Positions 1-10,629 of a stretch of DNA of 64,000 bases are shown here, in pieces. The DNA is from Hybos culiciformis (lineage: Eukaryota > Arthropoda > Insecta > Diptera > Hybotidae): contig OZ023275.1 of the NCBI GenBank assembly GCA_964007475.1, positions 4,154,001 to 4,218,000 on the forward strand. The letters are read 5' to 3'. Each line of letters opens with the position of its first letter. Position 1 is the stretch's first letter. The position numbers and the translations under genes were made by a program. Below the pieces are notes generated by a model. That model was not told the DNA's origin. It saw nothing but the letters and a program-made list of their open reading frames with translations, and made no database searches.

Positions 1-229
1 ACCTGAACCAGAGCCGGAACCAGAACCTGAGCCAGAACCAGAGCCTGAACCTGAGCCAGAGCCTGAACCAGAACCAGAACCTGAGCCAGAGCCTGAACCA
101 GAACCTGAACCAGAGCCAACAACGGAAGCAGAGCCTACAACAGAACCAGAGCCTACAACGGAACCAGAGCCTACAACGGAACCAGAGCCTACAACGGAAC
201 CAGAGCTTACAACAGAACCGGGGGGTTAA
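1..229 (+). CDS. 3' end of an acidic Pro-Glu repeat protein (partial)
   Basis: An open frame runs from the window edge (first full codon at base 2) to TAA at 227-229. It encodes about 38 residues of alternating Pro-Glu dipeptides, then five Glu-Pro-Thr-Thr type repeats (TTEPEP), ending in LTTEPGG. The nucleotide repeat is only 12-15 bases long, so the array is a coding minisatellite. Its strand, acidic Pro/Glu/Thr composition and position 2.3 kb upstream of G1 fit the acidic C-terminal exons of G1 and G4, so it is probably the last exon of another member of the cluster. The signal-peptide exon lies outside the window, so membership is inferred from composition and context only. An AATAAA follows at 301-306. 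Confidence 0.75.
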   Translation, partial: PEPEPEPEPEPEPEPEPEPEPEPEPEPEPEPEPEPEPEPTTEAEPTTEPEPTTEPEPTTEPEPTTEPELTTEPGG

Positions 230-300
230 ATCTAAAAATTGTGCAAAAGAAAACTCGAAAAAAAAATTGTATTTAATTTATTATGTATACGTACTTAGTT

Positions 301-306
301 AATAAA
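301..306 (+). promoter_or_regulatory. poly(A) signal of the partial upstream gene
   Basis: AATAAA lies 72 bases after the TAA at 227-229, a normal distance for an insect 3' UTR. A T-rich, GT-containing stretch follows. Confidence 0.5.
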
Positions 307-833
307 ATGAAAAAATATATTTGTGTCTTCTAATAATTGTTTGTTGGAAAAAACAAGTATGTTATGTACAAACTAATAAAAACGTAACTAACTTGCTACT
401 TGATATATAGTACTTGATACATATTGTTTAAAAAAAATGTCATAGCAAACTAATTTGTTGAAAAACTAAATAAACTTTTAATCGGCTTATGAAAATAAAC
501 TAAAATAGTACATCTTTGCGGAACACAACAACATAGCAGACCGAAAGTTTTATGAAAAAGATCAATTCTAATACGAAAGCTTTCTGATTTAGCCTTATCG
601 TTCCATTACACACATTTTCGTTAAAACTTATTTTCACTGCTCATAGTACAACTTCTTATTCATTATTCATCACAATCTTATATTTCACAGTTCCCTTTTA
701 TTTATGTTACATTATACACTCTGCTCATTATTGAAATTCTTAAAAATTAAATTGTTCAGATTTTCAAATCTTCAGATTTTTATATTACGCAGATCTAAGA
801 ATTATTATGTGCATTATGTATTACTGAAAAATC

Positions 834-924
834 TAATTAATAAGCCCAGAAAAATAATCTTAAATATAACCAACTAATTATGTGTTGGTTATATTTAACT
901 TCATTTTTCTGGGCTTATTAATTA
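834..924. repeat. short hairpin (MITE-like palindrome)
   Basis: About 91 bases form a near-perfect inverted repeat. The left arm begins TAATTAATAAGCCCAGAAAA and ends in AACCAAC; the right arm begins GTTGGTT and ends in TTTTCTGGGCTTATTAATTA. The loop is about 9 bases. This is typical of a tiny non-autonomous foldback transposon, although no target duplication could be separated from the AT-rich flanks. Confidence 0.6.
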
Positions 925-2571
925 AATTTTTACGCGTTTTAATGTAATTATCACCTTCGAAACATATATTATATTATATTATATAAATGTATTATAATAT
1001 TATTATATAACACTAACAGAGTAACAACGCAATTTAAATTTATGGTTGTACATAAGTGCATATTTTTAAATGAGTCCCCAAATTCTAAAATGGCTCGGTT
1101 TTTTTTTTTAAATAAACTTTTTCTTCTTCACATGATAAGCTTCAAATGATGAGCTCATATCTGTCTTACAAAGTGTTAAAAAAACATAAACATAATAAAT
1201 TAAATTAATTGCAATCAATTTCGAAAAGGTCTCATATGAGAACTAATTGCTTGTGTTAAATTTTTTTTAAATATAATATTATTAAATAATAAAAAAATAA
1301 TAAAAATTAATTCTAATTCTTTTAATACTTAAAAACATATTTTTGTTTTTATACAAATAAAATAAACTAACATTTTGTGGTAAACATTTTTTATTTATGC
1401 CATTTTATTAATAAGCCACTTAAGTTCTTGGATCTATTTCGAAAAAGACTCATCTTGGAAAAAAGATTGCTTTTGCGCACTCTTTTATTAAACAAAACCA
1501 ATCCAATATGTTACGATGTAGTTCGGAAAATAAAATTTTCATTAAATTCCGTATATAGTTAAGCAGAAATTCAAATTTTTTCTCTCCTCAAAAATTTATG
1601 ATTCTAATATTTATGACTTCATCAAATTCTTAGTTATAAATATGTACTTAATAATTGATTAATTACTATTTTATTTTAAAATTCAGTTGTTAGTTGTTAG
1701 GCCAAAAATCTTGAATACAAACGTATACATATGTAAAAACATATGGATCTGATATATTAATCTTAACTCATCATAGAAATTAATCTTATAGGTATTTGCT
1801 TCATATAATTTTGAAATGAATAACAAAAAAACAAGAAACAGACAAATTAATCAAATATTTGAAGACTTTTAATACGAATTTATTTATAAAACCCTTCAAA
1901 TTATTTCGACAGGGGTTAAAGTTATCTAAACGAATTTGAAAGAATATTTATTAATAAATTATATTTTGTTGTTTTCATAATTAAAATTCGAAAAAAATAT
2001 AAGTCGAAAATCAGATTTTAAGTCTTAAAATTGACAGTATTTTATTAAGATTAAGAAGATAAAAGGGATCAAGTTAAGTTTTAAACCAAATTAAAAAAAA
2101 AAATAAAGATATGATTCGATTTGTGGAATTTGAGCTTTGATATATATGTGATATAGTTTAATTAATTTACTTATTTCTTTTTGCTTTGTTCTCCCCACAA
2201 GGGATATCATAAACTTTCTAAGTTCAACATATACATGCATAAATTAATAAGAAAATAACATTATAAAAGTCAAGTCCAAGGAAATAAATGTTTCCATAAT
2301 AAAAAAAAAATTATGGTACTTATTTACATTTATCGTTTTATCAATAACAATAACATTTAACAAATTAATGGTTATTGATATTCATAATTTTATTGCTGAT
2401 CACTGTATATAGTGTTCTAAGTAAATATAAATAATTTGCAATGTGTTGTTGGCTAAATTTTTAATATTATTTTTAAAATTGTGGAAAATTATTGACAATT
2501 TAAAAGACCGTTTCCATAAAATTATAATTCATTTCAAAAGTTATTTTTGAAAAAATAAGTTATTAACTATA

Positions 2572-5500
2572 ATGAAATGTTTATTAAGAATCGCTTTACT
2601 GTCAATTTTAATTTTGGTAAGAAAAAATTGATAGGAATCAGATATTTAAGGAAAAAAGTAGAAAATTTATTTATTTTTTTTTTTTTAACTTTTAATAGCA
2701 GTTTAAATTTGATAAAAATAATGATATTTAAATGCTAGCAAGATCGTAAACTAGTGAGTTTTTAAATTAATTAGTATAAATGGAAAATTATTTTGAATTT
2801 CTATTTTTTAACAATAATTTTGAATAATTTTGATTAGCGAACAAAAAAAACCATACCATTAAAAAAGTTCGATTTATTATTTATTTTAAAAAGTTGGTCT
2901 AAAAAAGTTGCTGGGCATGCATTTCAGATCTTTCTTATCACTTAGCATCAACACCATTGTTTCTAACATTCGTAGGCAAAAATAAATATAAATAGTATTT
3001 TCTTTATTCTACAGTGTATTTTTGTATGTTTGTCGTCAAGCGAAAATGATATAAAAGATGAAAACAACATCATTAGCATTTGGTCTTTAATTGAAGGACA
3101 AGCAAACAAAGCTCATCCGAAAAAAAGCGCACCTCCTAAGAAAGCACCTGCTAAGAAAGCACCTCCTAAGAAAGCACCTCCTAAGAAAGCACCTCCTAAG
3201 AAAGCACCTCCTAAGAAAGCACCTCCCAAGAAAAAAGCACCTCCTAAGAAAGCTCCTAAGAAAGCGCCAGCAAAGACTGGAGCTAAAAAAACTGCAGCCA
3301 AAGGCAATGCTAAAAAAACAGCAGCTAAAAAAACTGCAAAAGCACCAAAGAAAACTGCAGCAAAGAAAACTGCAGCAAAGAAAAATGGAGCAAAGAAAAC
3401 TGGACCAAAGAAAAGTTTAGCAAAGAAAACTGGAAATAAGAAAAAGGGGGTTAAAAAAGGTGGAGCTAAGAAATCTGGTGCAAATAAAGGAAAGGCTGGA
3501 GCAGCTAAGAAAAACGCAGCCAAGAAAAATGCAAAAGCCATTGGAAAGAAAAAAAATAATCCGAAAACCGGCGGAAATAAAAAAAATGGTAAGAAATCGG
3601 CTGCCAAAGGAAATAAAAGTGGCAATGGAAATAAGGGAGGAAAAAATATAAGTAAGTTTAATAGTGCAGTACACTAACATTGTTGGTATAATTAAAGTGG
3701 ATTAGTAACTAATGTTATATACTTATTACGTCTGTCTGAAAGTGAAATTTTCTTAATTCTATTGTTATAAACTTTTTTCGTAGATGCTAAGAAAAATGTA
3801 GCTAAAAAAAATAATACAAAAAAATCAGCGGCAAAAAATAATTCAGGTAAAAAAAAATCTCCAAAAACCGGAACTAGGAACGGAAATAATGCAGGCGAAA
3901 AAATTAAAACGGTTAATAACAAAAGTAAGTTGCATCAAAATTATTTTTAATAACAAATTTCACCCAAAGTCTTATAGTTTTTATTTTATAATATGAAATT
4001 TGTATGCAAGTACAGGAGTTAGAATAATGTTATTTTTGTACGTTGTTAGAGTTACATTTCATTTCGCCAATAAATCACCTCGAATTTTTTTTTTAAGTTT
4101 AAATTCTTTAGCGGGATATTGTTAAAAATTTTATGCAACGAAAAGAGGAAATAATCTTACAGAAGCAAATGACAAACTTGAAAATCGGGGAAATATAGTG
4201 ATGTAGCATGTCGACTAGGTCGTTAGCAAATATTTCGGTTAATTTTTGGTAAGGTTAAGTTAGAAAAGCTAAAAAAAAGTCGGCATAATTCTAAATTAAA
4301 TTGACAAAATAAATGTCACATGTTGCCACACAAAAACGTAGTATCTACCAAAAATTTGATTCTGTGTTAAAAAAATTATCTATTTTCTTTTATTTGTTTA
4401 ATAATTGAAAAAGAAATTATTATTTTCAAAAATCATTGCAAAAATCTATTGATATGACAAAAATATATCTAACAAAAGTTCACTTTACGAAAATAACAAA
4501 AATAATAAGTGTAACCTTAGATTACGAATCCGCTAATAAGACAGCTGCAGCTGGCGTTAATAATGAACAATGATTTTAATACTGCACTATGCAACTTACT
4601 TTTATTTTACAATTCATCCTTAAAAAATATTTTATGTCCTTGAAGAGAGAGTTATCGAACTTAGCAAAAAAAAAATTTGTAGAAAATTTCTATTCGAAAC
4701 ATATATTCTTCTTTCTTAATCTGAATCGATAAGTAAAATCAATTGATGTTTAAATTATATGTATATACATATATGTGACATGTTGCTACTGCTGTAGTAC
4801 CCTTTTCCATAGTTTTTATTTTCAACTGATTTTTAGATGTACAAATGATTGAAAAAAAAATATGAATCATACTATGTAACACATACATATGTTTTGCTCG
4901 TAACTTTCTCAATATTGAGTTCGGATTGATATATACTAACTTCTTACAAATTGATGACCAATTAATTATGTGAGATAAAATTATCATATTCTTTGGATAA
5001 CTTTCAAAGCAAATTAAAAACGTTTATATTTTGCTAGGCACCGCAGTAACTACTCCTCTACCTGAACCTGAAGCTGAAGATTATACTGATTACCCAGATT
5101 CAGACGCAGACGCAGAAGGAGAAGGAGATTATCCAGAAGGTGAAGCTGAATCAGATGCAGATTATCCGGACGAAGGGCCAGAATCCGGTGATGAATCAGA
5201 GCCTGAAGGAGAGTCTGAAGGAGAGCCTGAAAGTGAGCCTGAAGGTTCTTCAGGTCCGTCAACAAAACCTAAAGCAAACCCCACTCCTAAAGTAACAAAA
5301 AAACCGCCGCAAACACCTCCCCCAAGCAAAAAACCGGGACCACCTGCAAATGGACAGACAAACGCAGCAGAACCGACAGACGCTGGTGCAGAATCTGAAG
5401 GCGAACCCGATCAAGATGAAACTGGTTTAGACTCTGGCTCAGAACCTGATGCAGAAGAACCTGATGCAGAACCTGGGGCAGAACCTGGGGCAGAACCTGG

Positions 5501-5852
5501 TGGAGAACCTGGTGGAGAACCTGGTGGAGAACCTGGTGGAGAACCTGGTGGAGAACCTGGTGGAAAACCTGGTGGAGAACCTGGTGGACAGCATGGTGGA
5601 GATCATGATGGACATCATGGTGGAGATCATGATGGACATCATGGTGGAGATCATGATGGACATTCTGCTGGAACAACACAATCAACGGGGGCATCATCAC
5701 CTATCATATATATATCAAGTTCTCCAATACCTTCACAGCCAGAATCATCGGATGGATCAACAACACAATCAGCTAGCTCAGCGGAGGGTGAAGTATCCAC
5801 AATTGTAGCAGAAGAAACAGAAGAAACAGAAGAAGAAGGATCTGATTCTTGA
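2572..5852 (+). CDS. G1: secreted diblock protein, Lys/Ala/Pro-rich then Glu/Gly/His-rich
   Basis: Four exons were assembled: 2572-2616, 3015-3651, 3784-3924 and 5038-5852, all with GTAAG donors and AG acceptors. The first intron is phase 0 and the others phase 1. The 545-residue product begins MKCLLRIALLSILIL, joined to CIFVCLSSS, a good signal peptide of about 24 residues. A short non-repetitive segment with SIWSLIEGQ (about 36-44) follows. Residues about 48-274 are strongly basic, with tandem KKAPP units first, then Lys/Ala/Asn-rich sequence resembling a histone H1 tail. Exon 4 (about 276-545) is strongly acidic, with DYP motifs, a GEPG array (about 423-461) and three DHDGHHGG units (about 463-485). 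No globular domain is recognisable and Cys occurs only in the signal region. A secreted structural or adhesive role is inferred. An unusual short reading frame lies in intron 3. Confidence 0.85.
3121..3270 (+). repeat. 15-bp coding minisatellite (KKAPP units) in G1
   Basis: Tandem copies of CCTAAGAAAGCACCT-type units encode Pro-Lys-Lys-Ala-Pro. Several central copies are identical, indicating recent expansion. One copy carries an extra Lys codon, which preserves frame. The array lies directly after the SIWSLIEGQ motif and opens the polycationic block. Confidence 0.9.
3925..5037 (+). other. intron 3 of G1, with a possible relic exon
   Basis: This 1113-base intron runs from a GTAAGT donor to a TTGCTAG acceptor. 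Most of it is AT-rich with no signal. At 4521-4572, after a CCTTAG acceptor-like site, there is a frame in the correct phase reading (N)YESANKTAAAGVNNEQ then TGA. Its Ala/Lys/Asn composition resembles the basic exons. No good donor follows, so it may be an alternative last exon or a decayed exon. Confidence 0.5.
5482..5590 (+). repeat. 12-bp coding minisatellite (GEPG units) in G1
   Basis: About eight copies of GGTGGAGAACCT or close variants encode Gly-Gly-Glu-Pro. One copy has Lys in place of Glu. The array is nearly perfect, so it is likely to vary in copy number between individuals. It sits just before the His/Asp array in the acidic exon. Confidence 0.9.
5591..5664 (+). repeat. 24-bp coding repeat (DHDGHHGG) in G1
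   Basis: Three units with starts at 5601, 5625 and 5649 encode Asp-His-Asp-Gly-His-His-Gly-Gly with minimal variation. The dense His and Asp residues are of the kind that bind divalent metal ions in other secreted proteins; metal binding here is inferred. Confidence 0.85.
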
Positions 5853-8693
5853 TCAAAAAAATTTCACTAAAAATACTTTAAAACAATATATTTTTGTTTT
5901 ATTAACTGTTGTACATTCAGCTTTTAATATTTATGGATACAATTGATTAATTTGTTAGAATATAATATTTTTCTAATAGAGTTTTGTTAATTATTACTTT
6001 ATATTGTACAGGAGAGCAGGAGTTCGCATGTTTGTACAATTAAAAAGCCCTAATAAGTTCCCATTTTCTTTTATTTTTCCCTAATTTTCAGAATTTAGAC
6101 ATAAAAATAGCTATTTTTCTCACATTTTCGGTCCGCCTAGATTATGGTTTAAACTCTAGAGATCAACATCGAAATACATATAAAGTTATCTAGAAAAAAA
6201 AATGTTACGAATGAAAACTTAACAAATGTATATAGAATAATTTAATCGATCAAATTTAATACGGCAATACAAAAAAATTGGTTTTTAATTTCTAGATTGA
6301 ATTTGCTTATGGACATTTTTCTATCAATAATAATTTTTTTTAATCTTTTTTAACCACTTATGCGTGTTAATTAAAATAAATTATTAACCTGACTAAGATT
6401 TATTTTTTCGCTACCCCCACTCAGACATTTTAAAAACGGAAAGTTTTTATAAGTTTACTATATATATTTAATTTAGTATGCACTTGTTGAAAATAATGGA
6501 CGCGAATGAATTTTCAGAATTGAGAGAGCTAAATTGAATGCTACATAAGTTAAAACGATATTTATTTATTTATTTATTTATGAAATGAAAACAAATTTTT
6601 ATTCAATGCAAGTCGATTGATTGTTTCGTAAAAACCTCAATTAAGTTTTTTTTATTTTAATCCTATTTGATAGGCCAATTTTTAAGTTTTCGACAAGAAT
6701 TTTCATATAGATAGTATATACATTTGTCATCCTCATAACTTTTATTCCTGCGAGATGCTTGTTTTTGATTTTTTATAGCTTGAAATTTATGTCGGTGTCG
6801 GTTCTGTATATTTGCAAAGAAAAGTTACTACACATTCCCGATTTTTGTTTTATTTTTTTCTTTTTTGCCCTGATCTTTCATTTCTTTTTATTACAATGAA
6901 AATTGTGTAACACCTTCTTCTTTCATATCCTCAAATTTAAAAAAAATTATAGGAACCCAACATAGTGGAAAAACGAATACCTACAAATGGTGGCCAAAAT
7001 AACGTGCGAAACTAATCTGAAGTTTATTGGTTTTGTATTTTTGGTTTTGCGTCCAACATTTTTGGCCATTCTTGTTGTGATCTCTGGGCATCCCTTTCAA
7101 TTTTTAATTTTTTCATATGTCCGGCATTTGTTATAATTTTATATTAACATGTACTTGCACGCCGCACCGGTGGGGCGTAGGAAATTTTCAGGGCAATAAT
7201 AAAAAAAAAAAAAAATCGCCTAGAAATCACCAAACGTGGTGATTTTCGGTTAAAATTAGCAAAATTTACACCAAAAATCAAAATATTAATAAGCTAATCA
7301 GGTGCTTTGATTATATTGTTCTATTTTCTAAAAGAGGTTTTAAATTTATGTCGATCATGTCGTATTAAGGTGAAATTAGACGAAAAAGTTAAAATTAAGA
7401 TCAAACTTTCGCAAATATTAAGAGAAGAAAGGAATGTTTCTAAAAAATTTAGAAGCTTAATAAATAACAAAAACAGAGGCAAAATTGACATAATATATCC
7501 AAATTTAATTTTTTTTATGTGAGATTAATTTGAAATTAATTTTCAATTTAATGCATTTTTTATTATAAATTTATTCATAAAATTATTCTATTAAGATTGA
7601 ACTTGAAGTACGTATGCAGGTCGTCTAATTTAAAACTGTATCGGAAAATTAAAACTTTCTGATCGAACCAAAGTTTTTCATATCATTAAAAGTAATGTTC
7701 TGAAATGACCCATAAAGGATTATAATTGGTGGTATTTCGGCGAAAAAAATTAGAATCAACAATTACATTATTAAAGGAATTACATTCGAAGAAATAATAA
7801 AATAATGATCAATATTTAAAAAAGAATACATATAAAAGGGAATCGGGTTCATATTTCTGGATTGATTGCGAATAAAATCAAATCAAAATTCAAAATACAT
7901 ACATACATTTTCTAGAACAAAAAATTAATTAAAACCAAATTAATGAAAATAATGTATTGATATAACAAGAGCATTCCGGAATACGGTACGGCTTAAATCT
8001 AGAAGCAAATAAATGAAAGAAAAATACCTAAAATACTTTCTCATTAGCTTAGCAAAGCAATTATAGTTATCTGCAGTTAGTGTAGTTAGTAAGTAATTAT
8101 TCAAATTATAGTTTTAGTTATTTAAAACGCGAGAAGTATATTACGTGAAAGATTTACCAGCTTCTTTACACATAAAAGTTGATTTTTGAAGTCTGTTTTC
8201 TTTCAGTGATAATAGTTAAAAATAGTATTTTCATTATTTTTTATGTACTCAGCTAGAAAATTATTTCTGTTTAAACATTTCTATTATTTTAAAACACGCG
8301 CATCAAATAAAAATTATAATAATATAAGCAGACAAATATTTTGATCCTTTTGACGAAAATAAGAATGAAATAATGGCGTAATCTACCCAAATAACTTGAA
8401 TTTTGAATGAGTTTCTTTTCTGCCGGCACAATTTTAAAACACGTTTCTCGATGAACAAAGAATAATATCGAAGCAAATTTTAGGCTTTGATATTTATTCA
8501 TAACATATGTATCTAACTCATCATTTTCTATTTCAAATTATATTTCTTCTTTTTCAAGATCAAAAATATACCTACTCGTTTAAATTGATTTTAAGATAAT
8601 TTTATTAGAAATAAATTTTCAATGCGGGCTTTGCGAGACGAAGACAATTTTCATCGATTTTGAGTTGAATATCATACATTCGAAGATGAAAAT
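5853..8693. other. intergenic DNA after G1, no gene seen
   Basis: AT-rich sequence with short homopolymer runs. The 71-codon frame at 7307-7522 and the frame at 8289-8501 on the minus strand show no family signature or recognisable domain and are regarded as chance. A possible ATTAAA poly(A) signal for G1 lies at 6039-6044; no AATAAA was found closer. Confidence 0.5.
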
Positions 8694-9106
8694 AGTAGAT
8701 TACAACACATGTTAAGAAAATTTTTGTCGAGTTGTGTATACACAAAACACATGGACGCGCGTCAATACTTATATCACGAGACCGTTAGGTCGAGTGAAAT
8801 AATATTGACAAGTGTCCATGTGTTTTTGTGTATATACACAACGAGCTGTATAACAAATTTTATTAACATGTTTTGTATACTGTTTTAATGTGCATGTGAG
8901 AGGTAGTTGCAATCAATACATTTGCAATGCAAAAAATAAACAAAAGTTCAAAATGACGTAAGTAAATAAAATTTACTTAATACAGAGAATGTAAATAAAA
9001 TTTACTTAATTCAATAATTACATGTGTATTGACGCATGTAATATACCATTTACCGAATTAAATTTACGATTGTAAATACATCTTACCGCGACATGCACAT
9101 TAAAAT
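8694..9106 (+). mobile_element. two-part foldback element, copy 1 (full)
   Basis: This 413-base repeat occurs again at 47193-47598 and, inverted and partial, at 34092-34317. The first half (to about 8880) is a large palindrome: GTTGTGTATACACAAAACAC pairs with a right-hand copy, around a core containing ATATCACGAGACC. The second half (about 8881-9106) is bounded by TTTTAATGTGCATGT and its reverse complement ACATGCACATTAAAA. An internal 20-base segment ending AAAATTTACTTAA is duplicated. It has no coding capacity, so it is a non-autonomous MITE-like element. Confidence 0.75.
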
Positions 9107-9477
9107 TTATTATTTGTCGAAATGTCTAGATTTGTCCAATTCAATTAATTGAACAATTGTAACATATTATAAAATCTATTAAAGTAAATCAGGAATAATT
9201 GAATAATAAAATTATCGATTCTAATTGTTAGTAGATTCACTCAAACTTTCTAGTTCAATAAATTATTAAATTAAATTTTAAAAAATAAAATTAAATAAAT
9301 TAAGAAAATTAAAAAAAAATAAAAATATTATTCATTTTAGTTGATCAATTTTTATTGAAACAACACAAAATAATTCAATTTGTTACAATTTTTGTAACTT
9401 TAATCAAAAAGAATTTGTATCATAAAGTCCCATATAAAACATACAAATAAAAAAAATTAAAGAAATTATGTATATAC

Positions 9478-10315
9478 ATTAGGGTGGTCCTTATTATGGA
9501 TTTATCCGAATTTCTTTGCTCCCAGGGGCTTAAATGGTTCCAAATACATAAAACATAATTGCCTCAAAATTCTAGCTCTTAATATTACCTTTAAGATAGT
9601 CCGCATTCCAGTCAAAGTTTCTCATATAAATAACATGGGAAAAATTTCATTTGTTCTTTAGAATTCCGTAGCTCTGCGACAAATGGAATCAAAAGTAATT
9701 AATTGCGTCATGTTTATTGTAAATTAAACGCTCTACAAAAAAGGTGTTTTATTATTTTTCGCTAAATCTATTGGCTTAAGAGTTATTCGAGCTCAAAGTT
9801 TAATTATTATATAATTATTAATATTATCAAGTATAATTATATATTTATTTATTTTATAAAATATAAAAAAAAATTTTCATAAAATTATTATTTATGGTCA
9901 AAAAAAGCGAATACAATCTTATTCTTGGAATTGTGGTTAATATGTGTGATTTTTCAATTAATAAAACAGACAGTCCTTAGAGTTTGAAAATAATAAAATA
10001 GAAGTACAGGTAAAATATGATTTAACTTTGAGCTCGAATAACTCTTAAGCCAATAGATTTAGCGAAAAATAATAAAAGACCTTTTTTGTAGAGCGTTAAA
10101 TTTGATCCATTTGTCGCAGAGCTACGGAATTCTAAAGAACAAATGAAATTTTTCCCATGTTATTTATATGAGAAACTTTGACTGGAATGCGGACTATCTT
10201 AAAGTTAATATTAAGAGCTAGAATTTTGAGGCAATTATTTTTTATGTATTTGAAACCATTTAAGCCCCTGGGAGCAAAGAAATTTGGATAAATCCATAAT
10301 AAGGACCACCCTAAT
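9478..10315. mobile_element. 838-bp long-inverted-repeat (foldback) element
   Basis: The left arm starts ATTAGGGTGGTCCTTATTAT and runs to about 9803. The right arm, about 10021-10315, is its reverse complement and ends GGACCACCCTAAT. The right arm lacks roughly 30 bases present in the left (the part around GTAATTAATTGCGTC). About 215 AT-rich bases separate the arms. The arms are still highly similar, suggesting either a young insertion or an inverted duplication. No transposase is encoded; the 81-codon minus-strand frame in the right arm is not credible. Confidence 0.8.
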
Positions 10316-10611
10316 ATACATACATATATTTGATTTAATCGAATAATCGATTCGTTAGAAGTTAGAACGCGGCTCAAAAAGAATATAAATAAAAAAGATC
10401 AGCGAGACAATAAACAAAATTAATTTACTAATAAATAAAATATTTTTTTTTTTTTCTTAATTTAATTTTTGCCATTTTTTCTAACTACCACCATAAAATT
10501 TACCACTCAAAGTAAATAATGTACTTTCAAAAATGTTAAATTTAGAATGTGATGTCAATTAAATACATTGTTTTTATTTTATAAGTTCAGTCTTAGACTT
10601 ATGTTTCTTAA

Positions 10612-10629
10612 GATAAGTTCTTGCAATGA
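10612..10629 (+). promoter_or_regulatory. start-codon context shared by G2 and G3
   Basis: GATAAGTTCTTGCAATGA spans the G2 start. The matching G3 site at 20663-20680 is GATACGTTCTTGAAATGA, 16 of 18 identical. The similarity continues into exon 1 and supports a recent common origin. A TCAGT at 10587-10591 could be an arthropod initiator, but there is no clear TATA box 30 bases upstream. Confidence 0.4.

Larger units (their letters stand above)
230..2571. other. intergenic AT-rich DNA, no gene seen
   Basis: The stretch separates the partial upstream gene from G1. It holds a hairpin repeat (834-924) and AT-rich runs. The open frame at 1377-1562 has no family exon signature and is treated as chance. 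No clear TATA box or initiator could be assigned to G1. Confidence 0.6.

Noticed and set aside
3091..3651. Alternative-frame and minus-strand frames over the G1 Lys-rich exon
   Set aside because: Produced by A/G-rich minisatellite in other frames; the chosen frame alone continues from the signal exon and across two phase-1 introns.
3015..3924. G1 as a histone H1 gene because of Ala/Lys/Pro repeats
   Set aside because: There is no winged-helix globular domain, the gene is split by introns, it begins with a signal peptide and ends in a long acidic Gly/Glu/His exon. Similarity is compositional.
5482..5590. Collagen-like interpretation of the Gly/Pro repeat in G1
   Set aside because: The period is four residues (GEPG), not Gly-x-y, so no triple helix is expected.
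10132..10377. 81-codon minus-strand frame
   Set aside because: It lies in the right arm of the 838-base foldback element, has no recognisable product, and is not maintained in the left arm.
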